Shown here: positions 14,247-23,037 of the stretch, one piece after another
Numbering within the stretch: position 1 is the stretch's first letter
Layout: each line of letters begins with the position of its first letter
Assembly (NCBI GenBank): GCA_964423645.1
Contig: CAYRFE010000040.1
Coordinates: 1 to 24,159 of the forward strand
Direction of reading: 5' to 3'
Source of the DNA: CAYRFE01 sp964423645 [NCBI: uncultured bacterium]
Lineage (GTDB): Bacteria; Macinerneyibacteriota; Macinerneyibacteria; Macinerneyibacteriales
DNA: 24,159 bases
The notes under the pieces: model-generated
Told to the model about the DNA's origin: nothing
What the model saw: only the letters and a program-made list of their open reading frames with translations
Database searches by the model: none
Made by a program: the position numbers and the translations under genes

Positions 14247-15449
14247 TTATTGAATTTTTTCAAACACTGATTTGATGATTGCGATACCCTGTTCAACTTC
14301 TTTTTTGGTGATCACCAAAGGAGGAGCGAATCTGATGATATTGCCATGCGTCTGTTTTGCAAGCAAGCCGGCGTCCTTAAGCGCAAGACACACATTCCAT
14401 GCTTCAAAACCTTTTTCAAATACGACCGCATTCAAGAGACCTTTTCCGCGTATTTCAACAATGCGCTTGCATGCAATCTTTTTCAATTCATCACGGAAGT
14501 ATTGACCCATTTTCTCGGCATTCTCAGCTAATTTTTCATCTTCAAGCACTTCCATTGCAGCGATACCCACGGCCATAGCCAACGGATAACCTCCGAATGT
14601 TGAGCCGTGAGAACCGGGTGTAAACACACTCATAATCTCTTTATTGGCTACAACAGCTGACACAGGAATCACGCCACCGCCCAATGCTTTACCAAGTGTC
14701 ATCACATCAGGTTTCACACCTTCATGATCAACCGCGAACTTTTTGCCGGTACGACAAAATCCGGTTTGAATTTCATCAGCTATAAACAAAACATTGTTTT
14801 TCTTACAGATATCCGACACTGCTTTTAAGTAGCCGTGATCCGGCACAAAAACGCCCGCCTCACCCTGTATTGGTTCCAATAAAACCGCGCATGTATTTTC
14901 GGTGATCGCATTTGCAATGGCCTGTGCATCGTTATACGGAACAATCTTAAATCCGGGAGTATAGGGGCCATAATTGATTCGTGCAGATTCATCAGTAGAA
15001 AAAGAAACGATCGAAATCGTACGTCCATGGAAATTCTCTTCTGCGACAATGATCTCCTGCTTACCGTTCGGAATACCCTTTTTCTCCGCACCCCATCTGC
15101 GAGCAAGTTTCAGCGCAGTTTCAACTGCTTCCGCACCGGTATTCATGGGCAATGCCATGTCAAATCCGGTAAACTCACACAATTTTTTTAGAAATATTCC
15201 CATAACATCGTTATGGAATGCACGAGAAGTAAGTGTGCATCGTTTGGTCTGTTCAATCAAGGCATTGATTATTTTGGGATGACGATGCCCTTGATTCACT
15301 GCAGAATATGCCGACAAAAAATCAAAATATTCTTTACCTTCGGGATCTTTTACCTTTACTCCTTGAGCCTCAGCGATAACAACCGGTAGCGGGTGATAAT
15401 TATGGGCGCCATAGGTAGTATCAAGATTGATATAGTCCTGTGTCTTCAT
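14247..15449 (-). CDS. rocD: Ornithine--oxo-acid aminotransferase (ornithine aminotransferase)
   Basis: PLP-dependent class III aminotransferase of 400 residues, the normal length. It transfers the delta-amino group of ornithine to 2-oxoglutarate, giving glutamate semialdehyde, in arginine/ornithine breakdown or proline synthesis. The schiff-base Lys254 lies in TLGKALGGG, and Asp225 (ADEIQTG) holds the pyridine nitrogen. The N-terminal GAHNYHPLPVV and SAYSAVNQGHRHP patterns favour ornithine aminotransferase over acetylornithine or GABA enzymes of the same class. The start has AAAGGAG seven bases upstream. It stands alone, with its own promoter about 90 bases upstream and its own terminator. 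The assignment rests on recalled family patterns, so another omega-aminotransferase substrate is possible. Confidence 0.85.
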   Translation of the reverse strand: MKTQDYINLDTTYGAHNYHPLPVVIAEAQGVKVKDPEGKEYFDFLSAYSAVNQGHRHPKIINALIEQTKRCTLTSRAFHNDVMGIFLKKLCEFTGFDMALPMNTGAEAVETALKLARRWGAEKKGIPNGKQEIIVAEENFHGRTISIVSFSTDESARINYGPYTPGFKIVPYNDAQAIANAITENTCAVLLEPIQGEAGVFVPDHGYLKAVSDICKKNNVLFIADEIQTGFCRTGKKFAVDHEGVKPDVMTLGKALGGGVIPVSAVVANKEIMSVFTPGSHGSTFGGYPLAMAVGIAAMEVLEDEKLAENAEKMGQYFRDELKKIACKRIVEIRGKGLLNAVVFEKGFEAWNVCLALKDAGLLAKQTHGNIIRFAPPLVITKKEVEQGIAIIKSVFEKIQ

Positions 15450-15540
15450 AATTACGCTCCTTTCAATGTATTAAAACAACCTGCCTATTATTGAATGACC
15501 GAGACCTTCGTGATCGATCGGCATACACCTCGTCCCACTC

Positions 15541-15568
15541 AGAGTAGCGTTTTAAATATATAAGTCAA
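15541..15568 (-). promoter_or_regulatory. Promoter of the aminotransferase gene
   Basis: On the minus strand TTGACT (plus-strand 15563-15568) and TACTCT (15541-15546), 16 bp apart. The transcript would carry a leader of about 85 bases before the ATG. I see no clear riboswitch or attenuator in it. Confidence 0.5.
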
Positions 15569-15687
15569 GATATATTTTGACAAAACAAATGACAAATGCA
15601 AATATGACGTTATTATATTTAAAGATAGAAAATACAATTGGGAACACTATTGTCGATGAAGGGGGCGGTTGTCAACACTGAATTGAT

Positions 15688-16989
15688 TTATCGATCACAG
15701 TCATCCGTCACTGACGTAAAGGCACATTCGGCACCAACAGTATATGCGATTGCAACAACACAGTTTTTTCCACGGATTTTAGCCTCTTTCAAGGCTTTAT
15801 CGGCTGCGCTCATAAGATCGGTGGTTCGCTCCATTGACGGATGCAATTCGACTGCACCGACGCTGCATGTGACATTAAAAACATTCATGTCGATTCCAAA
15901 ATGTACATCTTCCATTATTTCCATTCGTACGTCTTCTGCTATTTTCGATGCGTCGCAAAGTGCCGTTTGCGGAAGAATGATACCGAAAGAATTACTCCCC
16001 AAACGTCCTACGATATCCGCGACTCGAATCGACTCGGCGACGGTATCTGACACCATGGTCAATACATGATCCCCGACAATATGTCCGTATTCATCATTAA
16101 TTCGTCCAAAAGAATCAATATCAACAATGAGTAGCGACATTGGTGTAGCATATCGATTCGCACGCACAAGCTCTCGAGTAAGTTGTTCCATAAAATATCG
16201 ACGATTATACACACCTGTCACTGAATCGACCGTAACACTTCTTTCAACTTCTGCGTTGAGAGTTCGAATAGTGCTTTCTTTATCTTTCTCGGACGTTACG
16301 TCGCGTATAACCCAAACCTGCAGATCATGTGCTCTGCCCGCACGACGATATAATGACCCTGACAATGAAAAATAAAACCCGTTTCCGTTGCTTCGAGTAT
16401 GATACCCTGCGTAAATGGCGTTCGACTCTTCTATACGTGCAATACCGTCATTGAGTAAATGACTTTTCTTGCCGATTATATCCGACTCGTTACATTCAAA
16501 CAAACTGCAAAACTCACGGTTCACAAATACAACGGTCATATCGTTTTCGGTAATACATACGGCTTCGGCGATTCGATTCATTGTATCGGCAAGCAATTCG
16601 AAACGATGGAGTTGTTTTTGGGTTTTTGCAGCCTGCCGCATCATCATACATGCCGTACGAATATAGGGACCATTGTCATGAGAGATAACAGCATACGCAC
16701 CGACTTCAACGCTTTTGTATACCTCGGCCATTTCTTCCGGTCGGTATACGATGAGAACCGGGATCCTCTGTGCATTGGCGATTATTTCATCTGCACACGC
16801 ATCACTGAGAGTACGCGAAGCAATGATACCGTCGACATGTTCTGTCCGTATAAATTTCTGAACCGCAATAAAACTATCCAATACCACGGTGTCGCACCAA
16901 TCAATGTTTTGCGTAATTTGTGCGATTGCAACGTGTTCTGACCTATCAGAGTCAACCCACACGAATCGCAACTTTGTATTGTCTATCAT
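15688..16989 (-). CDS. Receiver-like/PAS/degenerate-GGDEF signalling protein
   Basis: Cytoplasmic signalling protein of 433 residues from the ATG at 16989. A TTG at 16995 would add two residues. Domain 1 (about 3-120) has a CheY-like strand/helix pattern but no acceptor Asp where DGIIAS replaces the usual LLD. Domain 2 (about 130-235) is a PAS domain (ITENDMTVVFVNREFCSLFE). Domain 3 (about 255-415) is a GGDEF domain starting DSVTGVYNRRYF, with the metal-site Asp in VDIDSFGRINDEYGH. The catalytic signature reads GSNSF (331-335) instead of GGDEF, so diguanylate cyclase activity is unlikely. The inhibitory-site pattern RxxD is kept (RVAD, 322-325), so it may bind c-di-GMP as a receptor. It follows the flavoprotein gene by 12 bases with a weak ribosome binding site. 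Confidence 0.85.
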   Translation of the reverse strand: MIDNTKLRFVWVDSDRSEHVAIAQITQNIDWCDTVVLDSFIAVQKFIRTEHVDGIIASRTLSDACADEIIANAQRIPVLIVYRPEEMAEVYKSVEVGAYAVISHDNGPYIRTACMMMRQAAKTQKQLHRFELLADTMNRIAEAVCITENDMTVVFVNREFCSLFECNESDIIGKKSHLLNDGIARIEESNAIYAGYHTRSNGNGFYFSLSGSLYRRAGRAHDLQVWVIRDVTSEKDKESTIRTLNAEVERSVTVDSVTGVYNRRYFMEQLTRELVRANRYATPMSLLIVDIDSFGRINDEYGHIVGDHVLTMVSDTVAESIRVADIVGRLGSNSFGIILPQTALCDASKIAEDVRMEIMEDVHFGIDMNVFNVTCSVGAVELHPSMERTTDLMSAADKALKEAKIRGKNCVVAIAYTVGAECAFTSVTDDCDR

Positions 16990-17001
16990 TATCAACTCAC
17001 A

Positions 17002-17988
17002 TCAATCGTCAACATCAACCAACGACTTGATATACTGATAGCGTTCATAATGTTCCGGATATGCACTGTTCTTTTTACTGAGAATGCCACGAATCTCATT
17101 AATATCTTTGATCCCGTGGTTATCACACCATGAATCTATTTCGTTCACAATATCCGCTACCTTATCAATTCCCTTTGTGTAAAGAATAGAACACACTTGT
17201 GCAACATTCGCACCTGCCATGATCAATTTTATTACACTTTTCCCGTCATGTATTCCCGTTGATGCCGCGATATCACAATCAATCTGTCCTGCTAATAACG
17301 ATGTCCAACGCAACGGCATAGCCATCTCTGCAGGGTGACTGAATTGGTATGCGCCAAATATTGAACGTTTTTCGATATCAAGATCAAATTGATAAAATCG
17401 ATTGAATAATACAAGTCCGTCAATACCGCGATTACTCAACTCATGGGTCATTTTTGAAAGTGACGTAAAATAGGGTCCTATTTTCATTGCAACAGGAATT
17501 TTACAGTGTTTTTTTATCTCAGAGGCAATCTCAAAATATGTTTTTTCAATTTGAGAGGGATCGGTATTCTCTCCCGGACGCATGACTGCGACATTAAGCT
17601 CTATCCCATCCGCTCCCGCTGCCTCAATTTGACGGGCAAATTCAGCCCACATCTTGGTTGACACACAGTTGATGCTCGCGATCACAGGTATTGTAATAGA
17701 AGATTTAACTTTCTCGATCAGCGATAAATAATTACGAATTCCGAAGTCTTTCTCCATTTGACCTATATATTCATATGCTTCGGTATGCCATGATTCCCAA
17801 TAATCTTTTCCGACAGTATGGGTCTCGTTAAGTATTTGCTCTTCAAAAAGCGACTTGAGCACAATAGCTCCGGCACCTGCCTGGGCAGCTTTTTTAATGC
17901 TTTCAATTTTTCCCGTAAGACCACAACTAGATACAACAACCGGATTACGCAACGTAAGTCCCATATAAGATGTTGTCAGTAAAGCCAT
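17002..17988 (-). CDS. Dihydroorotate-dehydrogenase-like flavoprotein
   Basis: FMN-binding TIM barrel of 328 residues, related to class 1 dihydroorotate dehydrogenase and to PreA. The N-terminus (TTSYMGLTLRNPVVVSSCG) and the central strands (IPVIASINC, GADGIELNV, IPVAMKIGPY) follow the family. The class 1 catalytic Cys loop is not evident: ELNVAVMRPG stands where a NxSCPN-type motif would be. True pyrimidine synthesis is therefore doubtful, and the protein is better called DHODH-like. No partner iron-sulfur subunit lies nearby. The ATG is preceded by a G-rich ribosome binding site (AAGGGGGG). It heads a two-gene unit with the degenerate GGDEF protein. The real substrate is unknown. Confidence 0.8.
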   Translation of the reverse strand: MALLTTSYMGLTLRNPVVVSSCGLTGKIESIKKAAQAGAGAIVLKSLFEEQILNETHTVGKDYWESWHTEAYEYIGQMEKDFGIRNYLSLIEKVKSSITIPVIASINCVSTKMWAEFARQIEAAGADGIELNVAVMRPGENTDPSQIEKTYFEIASEIKKHCKIPVAMKIGPYFTSLSKMTHELSNRGIDGLVLFNRFYQFDLDIEKRSIFGAYQFSHPAEMAMPLRWTSLLAGQIDCDIAASTGIHDGKSVIKLIMAGANVAQVCSILYTKGIDKVADIVNEIDSWCDNHGIKDINEIRGILSKKNSAYPEHYERYQYIKSLVDVDD

Positions 17989-18047
17989 ACCATTCCCCCC
18001 TTAGTTGAACCGCCGGACACTCTAAATCCTCGGTATTCCGTGCGCTT

Positions 18048-18076
18048 ATTATATACCAGAAGTATACGACACGCAA
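18048..18076 (-). promoter_or_regulatory. Promoter of the flavoprotein/GGDEF unit
   Basis: On the minus strand a perfect TATAAT (plus-strand 18048-18053) with TTGCGT (18071-18076) 17 bp upstream. It gives a leader of about 55 bases. Confidence 0.55.
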
Positions 18077-18180
18077 GTAGTGAAGGATAAATTTTTGGTT
18101 AATTTGCGACAGCGCGCTTATTTTCACGATATATCCTAATAATAATAAGATAAAACTTCATCTCGCTTAATAACATGAAA

Positions 18181-18297
18181 TGAGAGCTTTGCAAAATCAC
18201 AATTTTTATGATTTGTGCCCACCCCAAACCCCGCCCTTTTATCTTTGGGCGGGGCTTTTAATTTTTTAATATGCGGGGACGTTGTCCCCGCACCCCT
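18181..18297 (+). repeat. MITE-like element, copy C (one terminus kept)
   Basis: Starts with the terminal repeat TGAGAGCTTTGCAAAA (18181-18196). It then follows the element at 1665-1828 in reverse orientation: the TTTGTGCCCACCCCAAACCCC stretch, hairpin CCCCGCCC/GGGCGGGG (18229-18236, 18247-18254) and hairpin GCGGGGAC/GTCCCCGC (18273-18280, 18284-18291). The opposite terminal repeat was not found. Both hairpins differ from the other copies but stay paired. Confidence 0.7.
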
Positions 18298-18308
18298 AAA
18301 AATACACA

Positions 18309-18331
18309 ATTAAAGCCGAAGCAAGCTTCGG
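18309..18331 (-). terminator. Possible terminator of the yebC-ruv operon
   Basis: Perfect 7 bp arms CCGAAGC/GCTTCGG (18316-18322, 18325-18331) with a 2-base loop. On the minus strand it lies about 20 bases after the stop codon of the DUF3298 gene and is followed by TTTAATTG, a weak T tract. The position fits an operon end; efficiency is doubtful. Confidence 0.45.
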
Positions 18332-18350
18332 GGAATTTGACCCATTGAGA

Positions 18351-19433
18351 TTAAAACAATTCGCGAATCAGACAGTCTTTTTTTATAAGTTCTCGTATTT
18401 TAAAATACGGCAATAACACTTCCTGTAAACCGACAACATACGGGGCAATTTCATACGCGTTGTACACAAATTTTATCCCGGCTTTTGTCACTACAATATT
18501 CGCATTCGGTTGAACGGTGTCTTCAAAAAAACCGGCATCGGAAAGTTTCTTAATTGACGGATCATGTTTTTTCATAGTTGAAAGAATTTCGGCAGTAATC
18601 ATTGTGCTTAATTTTTTTTGACTCCCTGATATAAAAATATCATCAAAAGCGATGATCTTTCCTGTTTTCCGATCGATCACTGTATAGAAAATACTCCCAT
18701 TGGGATGCGCCCCTCCTGCAAAAGAATACACGGTCGTTTCCAGTGTCAATATTCCAAAATCGTTGAAAACAATTGACATGTTCTGCTCGTACGTCCATTG
18801 AAACGGATACCCGTCTTTGACAAGTTCCGCATACTCTTTTTCAAGTGCAAGGAACCCGGTTTGAAACTCTTTTGTAATCGCGATACTGCTTTCTCTCACT
18901 GTATCAAGGGCAAATTCACCAAAAAAAGCTTTCATAAGAGATCTGTTGAGCTCATCCGGTATTTTCCCGGTCAATGTATCTGCCGGTTCTAAATAGTTGA
19001 GAATGATACTACAAGCCGGTTTGGTCGTATCGTTAAACAAATGTTGATTCATTTCAATAGTACGCACCGCAAACTGAACGGCGCTTTTATCAAATTCAGC
19101 TTTGACCGGCGCTCGCTTTTTTCCATCATGGCTTACCCATTCACCGAAAAAACCATCATCTGTGTATTTCAGTGTCATCATGCCGGTGTTTTTATCATCA
19201 ACGGACTCGTGCACGGTATATGTACCATCTGGATTCTTTTCTCCCGTTATCGTCAACGTTGTTCCCAATTTTGTATAATAGTAGGTGCCTTTCATTGTCA
19301 TTGCGTTAGAAATGATATCAAATGTCACCGGGGAGTTGCCAATCGTACCGTTTAAATGTTCGGTAACAATCTCTTGAGAGCCAATAGTGAAATGAATACA
19401 CCCTATCAGTAAAAGCAACAACATTATTCGCAT
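18351..19433 (-). CDS. Secreted DUF3298-domain protein
   Basis: Exported protein of 360 residues with a signal peptide (about 1-19, ending TIGS). The first part (about 25-115) has repeated short strands with Gly and Asp turns. The second half matches the DUF4163/DUF3298 arrangement known from PdaC and RsiV-like proteins: the motif YSFAGGAHPNGS at 236-247, then an Asp-rich FDDIF turn, and late strands KAGIKFVYNAYEIAPYVVG near the C-terminus. In RsiV this region binds lysozyme, but that function cannot be assumed here. It is the last gene of the run, 23 bases after ridA, with a modest ribosome binding site (AAAGG/TAGG). It is probably periplasmic. Confidence 0.8.
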   Translation of the reverse strand: MRIMLLLLLIGCIHFTIGSQEIVTEHLNGTIGNSPVTFDIISNAMTMKGTYYYTKLGTTLTITGEKNPDGTYTVHESVDDKNTGMMTLKYTDDGFFGEWVSHDGKKRAPVKAEFDKSAVQFAVRTIEMNQHLFNDTTKPACSIILNYLEPADTLTGKIPDELNRSLMKAFFGEFALDTVRESSIAITKEFQTGFLALEKEYAELVKDGYPFQWTYEQNMSIVFNDFGILTLETTVYSFAGGAHPNGSIFYTVIDRKTGKIIAFDDIFISGSQKKLSTMITAEILSTMKKHDPSIKKLSDAGFFEDTVQPNANIVVTKAGIKFVYNAYEIAPYVVGLQEVLLPYFKIRELIKKDCLIRELF

Positions 19434-19456
19434 ATCAACCTACCTTTCACGTAATC

Positions 19457-19837
19457 TTATATGAGTACTGCGATCATTTCTATTTCAACAAGAGCATTAA
19501 GAGGCAACGCGGCAACCTGAAAAGCACTGCGTGCGGGAGGGTTTTCCGGAAAAAACGAGGCATACACCTCATTAAAAGCCTTGAAATTGGCGATGTCACT
19601 CAAAAATACCGTTGCTTTGACCGCGTGATTCATATCAGACCCTGCAGCCTTCAATACTGCTTGCACATTTTTCAATACCTGTGTTGTTTGCTCTGCAATA
19701 CCACCCTCAACAAAAACACCGGTTGTGGGGTCGATCGGAAGTTGCCCCGAAGTAAAAACAAAACCATTTGCTTTGATCGCTTGACTATACGGTCCAATCG
19801 CCTTAGGAGCCAGATCGGTGCTAATAATCTCCTTCAT
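19457..19837 (-). CDS. ridA: RidA family enamine/imine deaminase
   Basis: Small trimeric enzyme of 126 residues that hydrolyses reactive enamine/imine intermediates (such as 2-aminoacrylate) to keto acids and ammonia, protecting PLP enzymes. The family pattern is complete: GPYSQAIKANG at 15-25, SGQLPIDPTTG, the substrate-binding Arg103 in PPARSAF, and the C-terminal LVEIEMIAV with its conserved Glu. Two ATG codons lie side by side. The second (19837) is preferred because AGGAGG is six bases from it and only three from the first. The start overlaps the 3' end of the acetyltransferase gene by 17 bases. No biosynthetic partner is adjacent, and its place here may be just operon membership. Confidence 0.93.
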   Translation of the reverse strand: MKEIISTDLAPKAIGPYSQAIKANGFVFTSGQLPIDPTTGVFVEGGIAEQTTQVLKNVQAVLKAAGSDMNHAVKATVFLSDIANFKAFNEVYASFFPENPPARSAFQVAALPLNALVEIEMIAVLI

Positions 19838-20402
19838 CATTATCCTCCTTATGTTTACAAAAATCATCCTTTAACATTCCATAGACTATGATATCACGAA
19901 AACGTCTCTTAATAAACATTTTTTGACGCAATACACCCTCTTTATGAAAACCGACCTTATGTAAAAGAGCTTGCGAGACCTTGTTTTCAGGAATACACTG
20001 CGCTTCTATTCGATGCAAGCCATTATGAAATCCGTATGCGAGTAATGCATTCAACACTTCGGTCATGATTCCCTTATTCCAAAAATCTCGTGAAAGAAGA
20101 AAAGAGAGCTCGGCATTTACGTGTCGCGTATCAAATGAGGTGAATCCGCCGTTTCCGATAACAGTTTTCGTGTTTTTATTTTCAAAAACCCATTCGACCA
20201 CACCTCCGTTTTGTGCAGTGAATGTTGCCATTGCCGTATATCTGACAGTATCATCAAGAGATCTATGAGGATACCATGTAAGATACTGACTGACCGCAGG
20301 ATCAGACATGTACGAGAACATCGCCGGTGCATCAGATATTTGCATAGGTCGTATTCGGATCCGCTTTGTTTCCAATACGGGAATAACGGCAGGAAACCGC
20401 AT
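19821..20402 (-). CDS. GNAT family N-acetyltransferase (RimJ/RimL type)
   Basis: Acetyl-CoA-dependent N-acetyltransferase of 193 residues. Its N-terminal LETKRIRIRPMQISDAPAMF is typical of the RimJ/RimL subgroup. A central strand (IGNGGFTSF, ELSFLL) follows. The acetyl-CoA region is DFWNKGIMTEVLNALLAYGF, and after it come IEAQCIPENKVSQALLHKVGF and KEGVLR. Substrates of this group include ribosomal protein N-termini, amino acids and antibiotics, and cannot be told from sequence. The ATG overlaps the stop of queH (TAATG) with AAGGGTG upstream. Translation is thus coupled to queH, and it in turn overlaps ridA. Confidence 0.9.
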   Translation of the reverse strand: MRFPAVIPVLETKRIRIRPMQISDAPAMFSYMSDPAVSQYLTWYPHRSLDDTVRYTAMATFTAQNGGVVEWVFENKNTKTVIGNGGFTSFDTRHVNAELSFLLSRDFWNKGIMTEVLNALLAYGFHNGLHRIEAQCIPENKVSQALLHKVGFHKEGVLRQKMFIKRRFRDIIVYGMLKDDFCKHKEDNDEGDY

Positions 20403-20950
20403 TATGTCACCCTTTTAGGCAAATAACGATCCTTTTCACTATAGATACAGCCGCAATATTGCTGCCGGTACATTCCCATTTCTTTTGACGTATCGACGCC
20501 ATAACGCCAGCCTTCACGAAAATCATGATACAAAAAACGAACTCCATGTCTGCGTGCCGCATCTTCGCCAACTGAGCGGATACGTTCATGTTTTTGATAT
20601 CTACTGTATAAAAGCGTCGTCGTAAACGACGCTATGTGCAATTGTTTTGCCGTACGTGCAGTTTCTTCAAGTCGCATCACATAGCAAGCCTCACAACGTT
20701 CGTCCTCGTGGTACACAACCGTACGCAAAAATTCTTCCAATGCATAATCATCATGCGCAATCAAGGGAAGAAGTACGCGTTCTGCATGCTTTTTTACTTC
20801 ATCATATCGTTTTGTGTATTCGATATAGGGATGAATGTTCGGATTGTACCAAAACAAATGAATATCTGCCATCATTTCCTGCAATACGTGTATACAATAT
20901 AACGAACACGGCGCACAACATACATGCAGTAAGACCGATTGCTCGTTCAT
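20402..20950 (-). CDS. queH: Epoxyqueuosine reductase QueH
   Basis: Enzyme of 182 residues (former DUF208) that reduces epoxyqueuosine to queuosine at the wobble base of GUN-anticodon tRNAs. It is the non-orthologous replacement of cobalamin-dependent QueG. The cysteine pattern of the family is present: CC at 11-12 (HVCCAPC), C86 and C89 (RCEACY in the stretch before RLEETA), and the late pair in QQYCGC. The [12 protein letters not shown] and [12 protein letters not shown] segments are also characteristic. These cysteines bind an iron-sulfur cluster and a further metal or redox site. Its ATG overlaps the ruvB stop (ATGA), so it is translated in series with the recombination genes. Confidence 0.93.
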   Translation of the reverse strand: MNEQSVLLHVCCAPCSLYCIHVLQEMMADIHLFWYNPNIHPYIEYTKRYDEVKKHAERVLLPLIAHDDYALEEFLRTVVYHEDERCEACYVMRLEETARTAKQLHIASFTTTLLYSRYQKHERIRSVGEDAARRHGVRFLYHDFREGWRYGVDTSKEMGMYRQQYCGCIYSEKDRYLPKRVT

Positions 20951-21975
20951 AGATCTAACGTATGTCCTGTCGTATCGGTATCGGGTTTCTTGTTTAAATA
21001 CTTATATGCCATCGGTGTTGCTTTTCTTCCTCGCGAACTTCGCTCTACGTATCCCAAGCGTACTAAAAACGGCTCATACACATCTTCGATCGTGTCTCGT
21101 TCTTCACCAAGCACCATTGCAAGCGTTTCCAAACCGACAGGACCGCCGTTGAATCGTTCTATAAGGGCCGAAAGAATCCGTTGGTCCATTCTGTCTAAAC
21201 CATCAGCATCAATATGTAACAGGTCAAAGGTCATATTTAAAAGCGGAACATCAATTATCCCGTTATTTTTTACCTGTGCAAAATCACGGACCCGTTTTAA
21301 AATACGGTTTGCCACTCGCGGTGTAAATCGAGCTCTTCGTGCAATCGCAGATGCAGATTCATCATTTATGACTACCGATAAAATCCGTGCCGAACGAGAA
21401 ATGATATGCGCCAATTCATCATGGGTATAAAATTCTAATCGTTCTATAATACCGAAACGATCTCTCAACGGTGAGGTTAATAATCCCGCACGCGTGGTCG
21501 CACCGACCAATGTGAACGGCTGAAGAGGAATGCGAATATTTTTCGCGGCAGGTCCTTTCCCGATTATTAAATCAAGTTCAAAATCTTCCATTGCAGAATA
21601 TAGAACTTCTTCAACACTACGATTCATGCGATGAATTTCATCAATAAACAATACATCATGGGATTCTAAATTTGTAAGAATTGATGCCAAATCACCCGGC
21701 TTTGTGATAATCGGCCCCGATGTGATCTTAATGTTAACTCCCATTTCATGGGCGATGATAAACGCAAGTGTTGTTTTTCCCAAGCCGGGAGGGCCATAAA
21801 GAAGCGTATGATCAAAAGGCTCACGACGCATTCGAGCCGCTTCTATATAAATACTTAGCTTTGCACGTAATTCCTGCTGTCCCACAAAATCATCAAGGCG
21901 TTTCGGGCGAAGACTAGTTTCTACATCAATATCTTCTGTATGAACTGCAGGATCCATAAAACGATCATCAGTCAT
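20947..21975 (-). CDS. ruvB: Holliday junction branch migration ATPase RuvB
   Basis: Hexameric motor of 342 residues that drives branch migration together with RuvA. Walker A GPPGLGKT lies at 61-68, Walker B near FIDEIH at 110-115, sensor 1 in GATTRAGLL from 158, and the arginine-finger region SPLRDRFG at 168-175. A C-terminal winged-helix domain ends with [27 protein letters not shown] residues. Length and motif order are normal. It starts one base after the ruvA stop with only a weak ribosome binding site (GGGGT), so coupling to ruvA is likely. Confidence 0.97.
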   Translation of the reverse strand: MTDDRFMDPAVHTEDIDVETSLRPKRLDDFVGQQELRAKLSIYIEAARMRREPFDHTLLYGPPGLGKTTLAFIIAHEMGVNIKITSGPIITKPGDLASILTNLESHDVLFIDEIHRMNRSVEEVLYSAMEDFELDLIIGKGPAAKNIRIPLQPFTLVGATTRAGLLTSPLRDRFGIIERLEFYTHDELAHIISRSARILSVVINDESASAIARRARFTPRVANRILKRVRDFAQVKNNGIIDVPLLNMTFDLLHIDADGLDRMDQRILSALIERFNGGPVGLETLAMVLGEERDTIEDVYEPFLVRLGYVERSSRGRKATPMAYKYLNKKPDTDTTGHTLDL

Positions 21976-21976
21976 A

Positions 21977-22558
21977 TTACGACCCCACCATTTGCAATGC
22001 GTATTTTATTATTTCTTCAGCCGGCATCGATCGATCTGACTGCACAATCTTGCCTACAACATCACGAACCAACGGAGGTGAGAACCCAAGACTTATCAAA
22101 GCCTCTATCGCATCCGTTTGTGACGTTGATATATCTGCCGTATGCGTGATACGAAAATCTTCAAACTTATCTTTCAATTCAACAATTATACGTTCGGCGG
22201 TCTTTTTGCCTATTCCGGAAATTGAGGATAGGTATGCAAGGTCGCCACTTTGGACCGCATGAGCGAATACTCCGGGCTCTATCTGCCCCATTACTTTCAA
22301 CGCGGTTTTTGGTCCCATTCCTGACATTGATACAAGAATGCTGAAAAAAGTCTTTTCTTCAGGCGTTACAAATCCGAACAATGCCTGCCCGTCTTCGCGA
22401 AAATGATGATAGATGAAAACCTTAACTTCTGCACCGACATCGGGAAGCATCCCTGTAGCTTTTGATGAAACACCGGCTTCGTATCCGATACCGTTCACGT
22501 CGACAATTATACGCTCATCATCTTTGTATGCCAGATATCCATTCAAATACGCAATCAT
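21977..22558 (-). CDS. ruvA: Holliday junction DNA-binding protein RuvA
   Basis: Tetrameric junction-binding protein of 193 residues. The N-terminal OB-fold ([20 protein letters not shown], then NGIGYEAGV) is followed by the two helix-hairpin-helix motifs ([12 protein letters not shown] and [18 protein letters not shown]). A C-terminal RuvB-binding domain ([15 protein letters not shown]) ends the protein. The ATG at 22558 is chosen because the family begins there and it overlaps the ruvC stop as ATGA. A longer in-frame start at 22591 lies inside ruvC and adds an uncharacteristic leader. Confidence 0.97.
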   Translation of the reverse strand: MIAYLNGYLAYKDDERIIVDVNGIGYEAGVSSKATGMLPDVGAEVKVFIYHHFREDGQALFGFVTPEEKTFFSILVSMSGMGPKTALKVMGQIEPGVFAHAVQSGDLAYLSSISGIGKKTAERIIVELKDKFEDFRITHTADISTSQTDAIEALISLGFSPPLVRDVVGKIVQSDRSMPAEEIIKYALQMVGS

Positions 22559-23037
22559 AAGCTCACCATTCGCCAACTGTGAATATGACACACTGCAGCA
22601 GCTAATGCGTCGTATGCATCGAGTGGGATCTTTCTTTTTTCAGCACCGGTCAGTATCTGAACCATACGAGCCACTTGTTCTTTTTCTGCCGCGCCAGTCC
22701 CTGTAAGTGCCTGTTTGATCTGCTTCGGGGTGTAATGATACACAGGAATATCTGCAAGGGTACACGCTAACACAAGCACACCACGCATTTCCCCAACCTT
22801 TATCCCGGAACGAACATTATTGACAAAAAACAATTCTTCAACAGAAGCCATCTCCGGTTTGTGTACCTCACATAACCGTTGAACTTCTTTAAAAACAAAT
22901 GACAATTTTTCTTCTAACGAACACTCTATCTCAGGTCGGATGACACCGAATTCACACACGGATAATTTGGAACCTACTTGCTCAACGATCCCAAAACCGG
23001 TTTTGTTGAATCCGGGGTCGATCCCAATGACCTTCAT
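22555..23037 (-). CDS. ruvC: Holliday junction resolvase RuvC
   Basis: Endonuclease of 160 residues that cuts Holliday junctions. The acidic active-site residues are all present: Asp7 (GIDPGF), Glu67 (VEELFF), Asp140 and Asp143 (LDAYDALAAAVCH). The conserved TPKQIKQALTGTGAAEKEQV segment lies at 103-122. The ATG shares bases with the yebC stop (TAATG), and the stop overlaps the ruvA start. It is a complete and typical member. Confidence 0.97.
   Translation of the reverse strand: MKVIGIDPGFNKTGFGIVEQVGSKLSVCEFGVIRPEIECSLEEKLSFVFKEVQRLCEVHKPEMASVEELFFVNNVRSGIKVGEMRGVLVLACTLADIPVYHYTPKQIKQALTGTGAAEKEQVARMVQILTGAEKRKIPLDAYDALAAAVCHIHSWRMVSL

Noticed and set aside
15451-15540. Riboswitch in the leader of the aminotransferase gene
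   Set aside because: The leader is long enough, but no known aptamer pattern or terminator/antiterminator pair could be recognised by eye.
17002-17988. Authentic pyrD (pyrimidine biosynthesis)
   Set aside because: The catalytic Cys-containing loop of class 1 enzymes is not visible and no pyrimidine genes are nearby, so only a family-level name is given.
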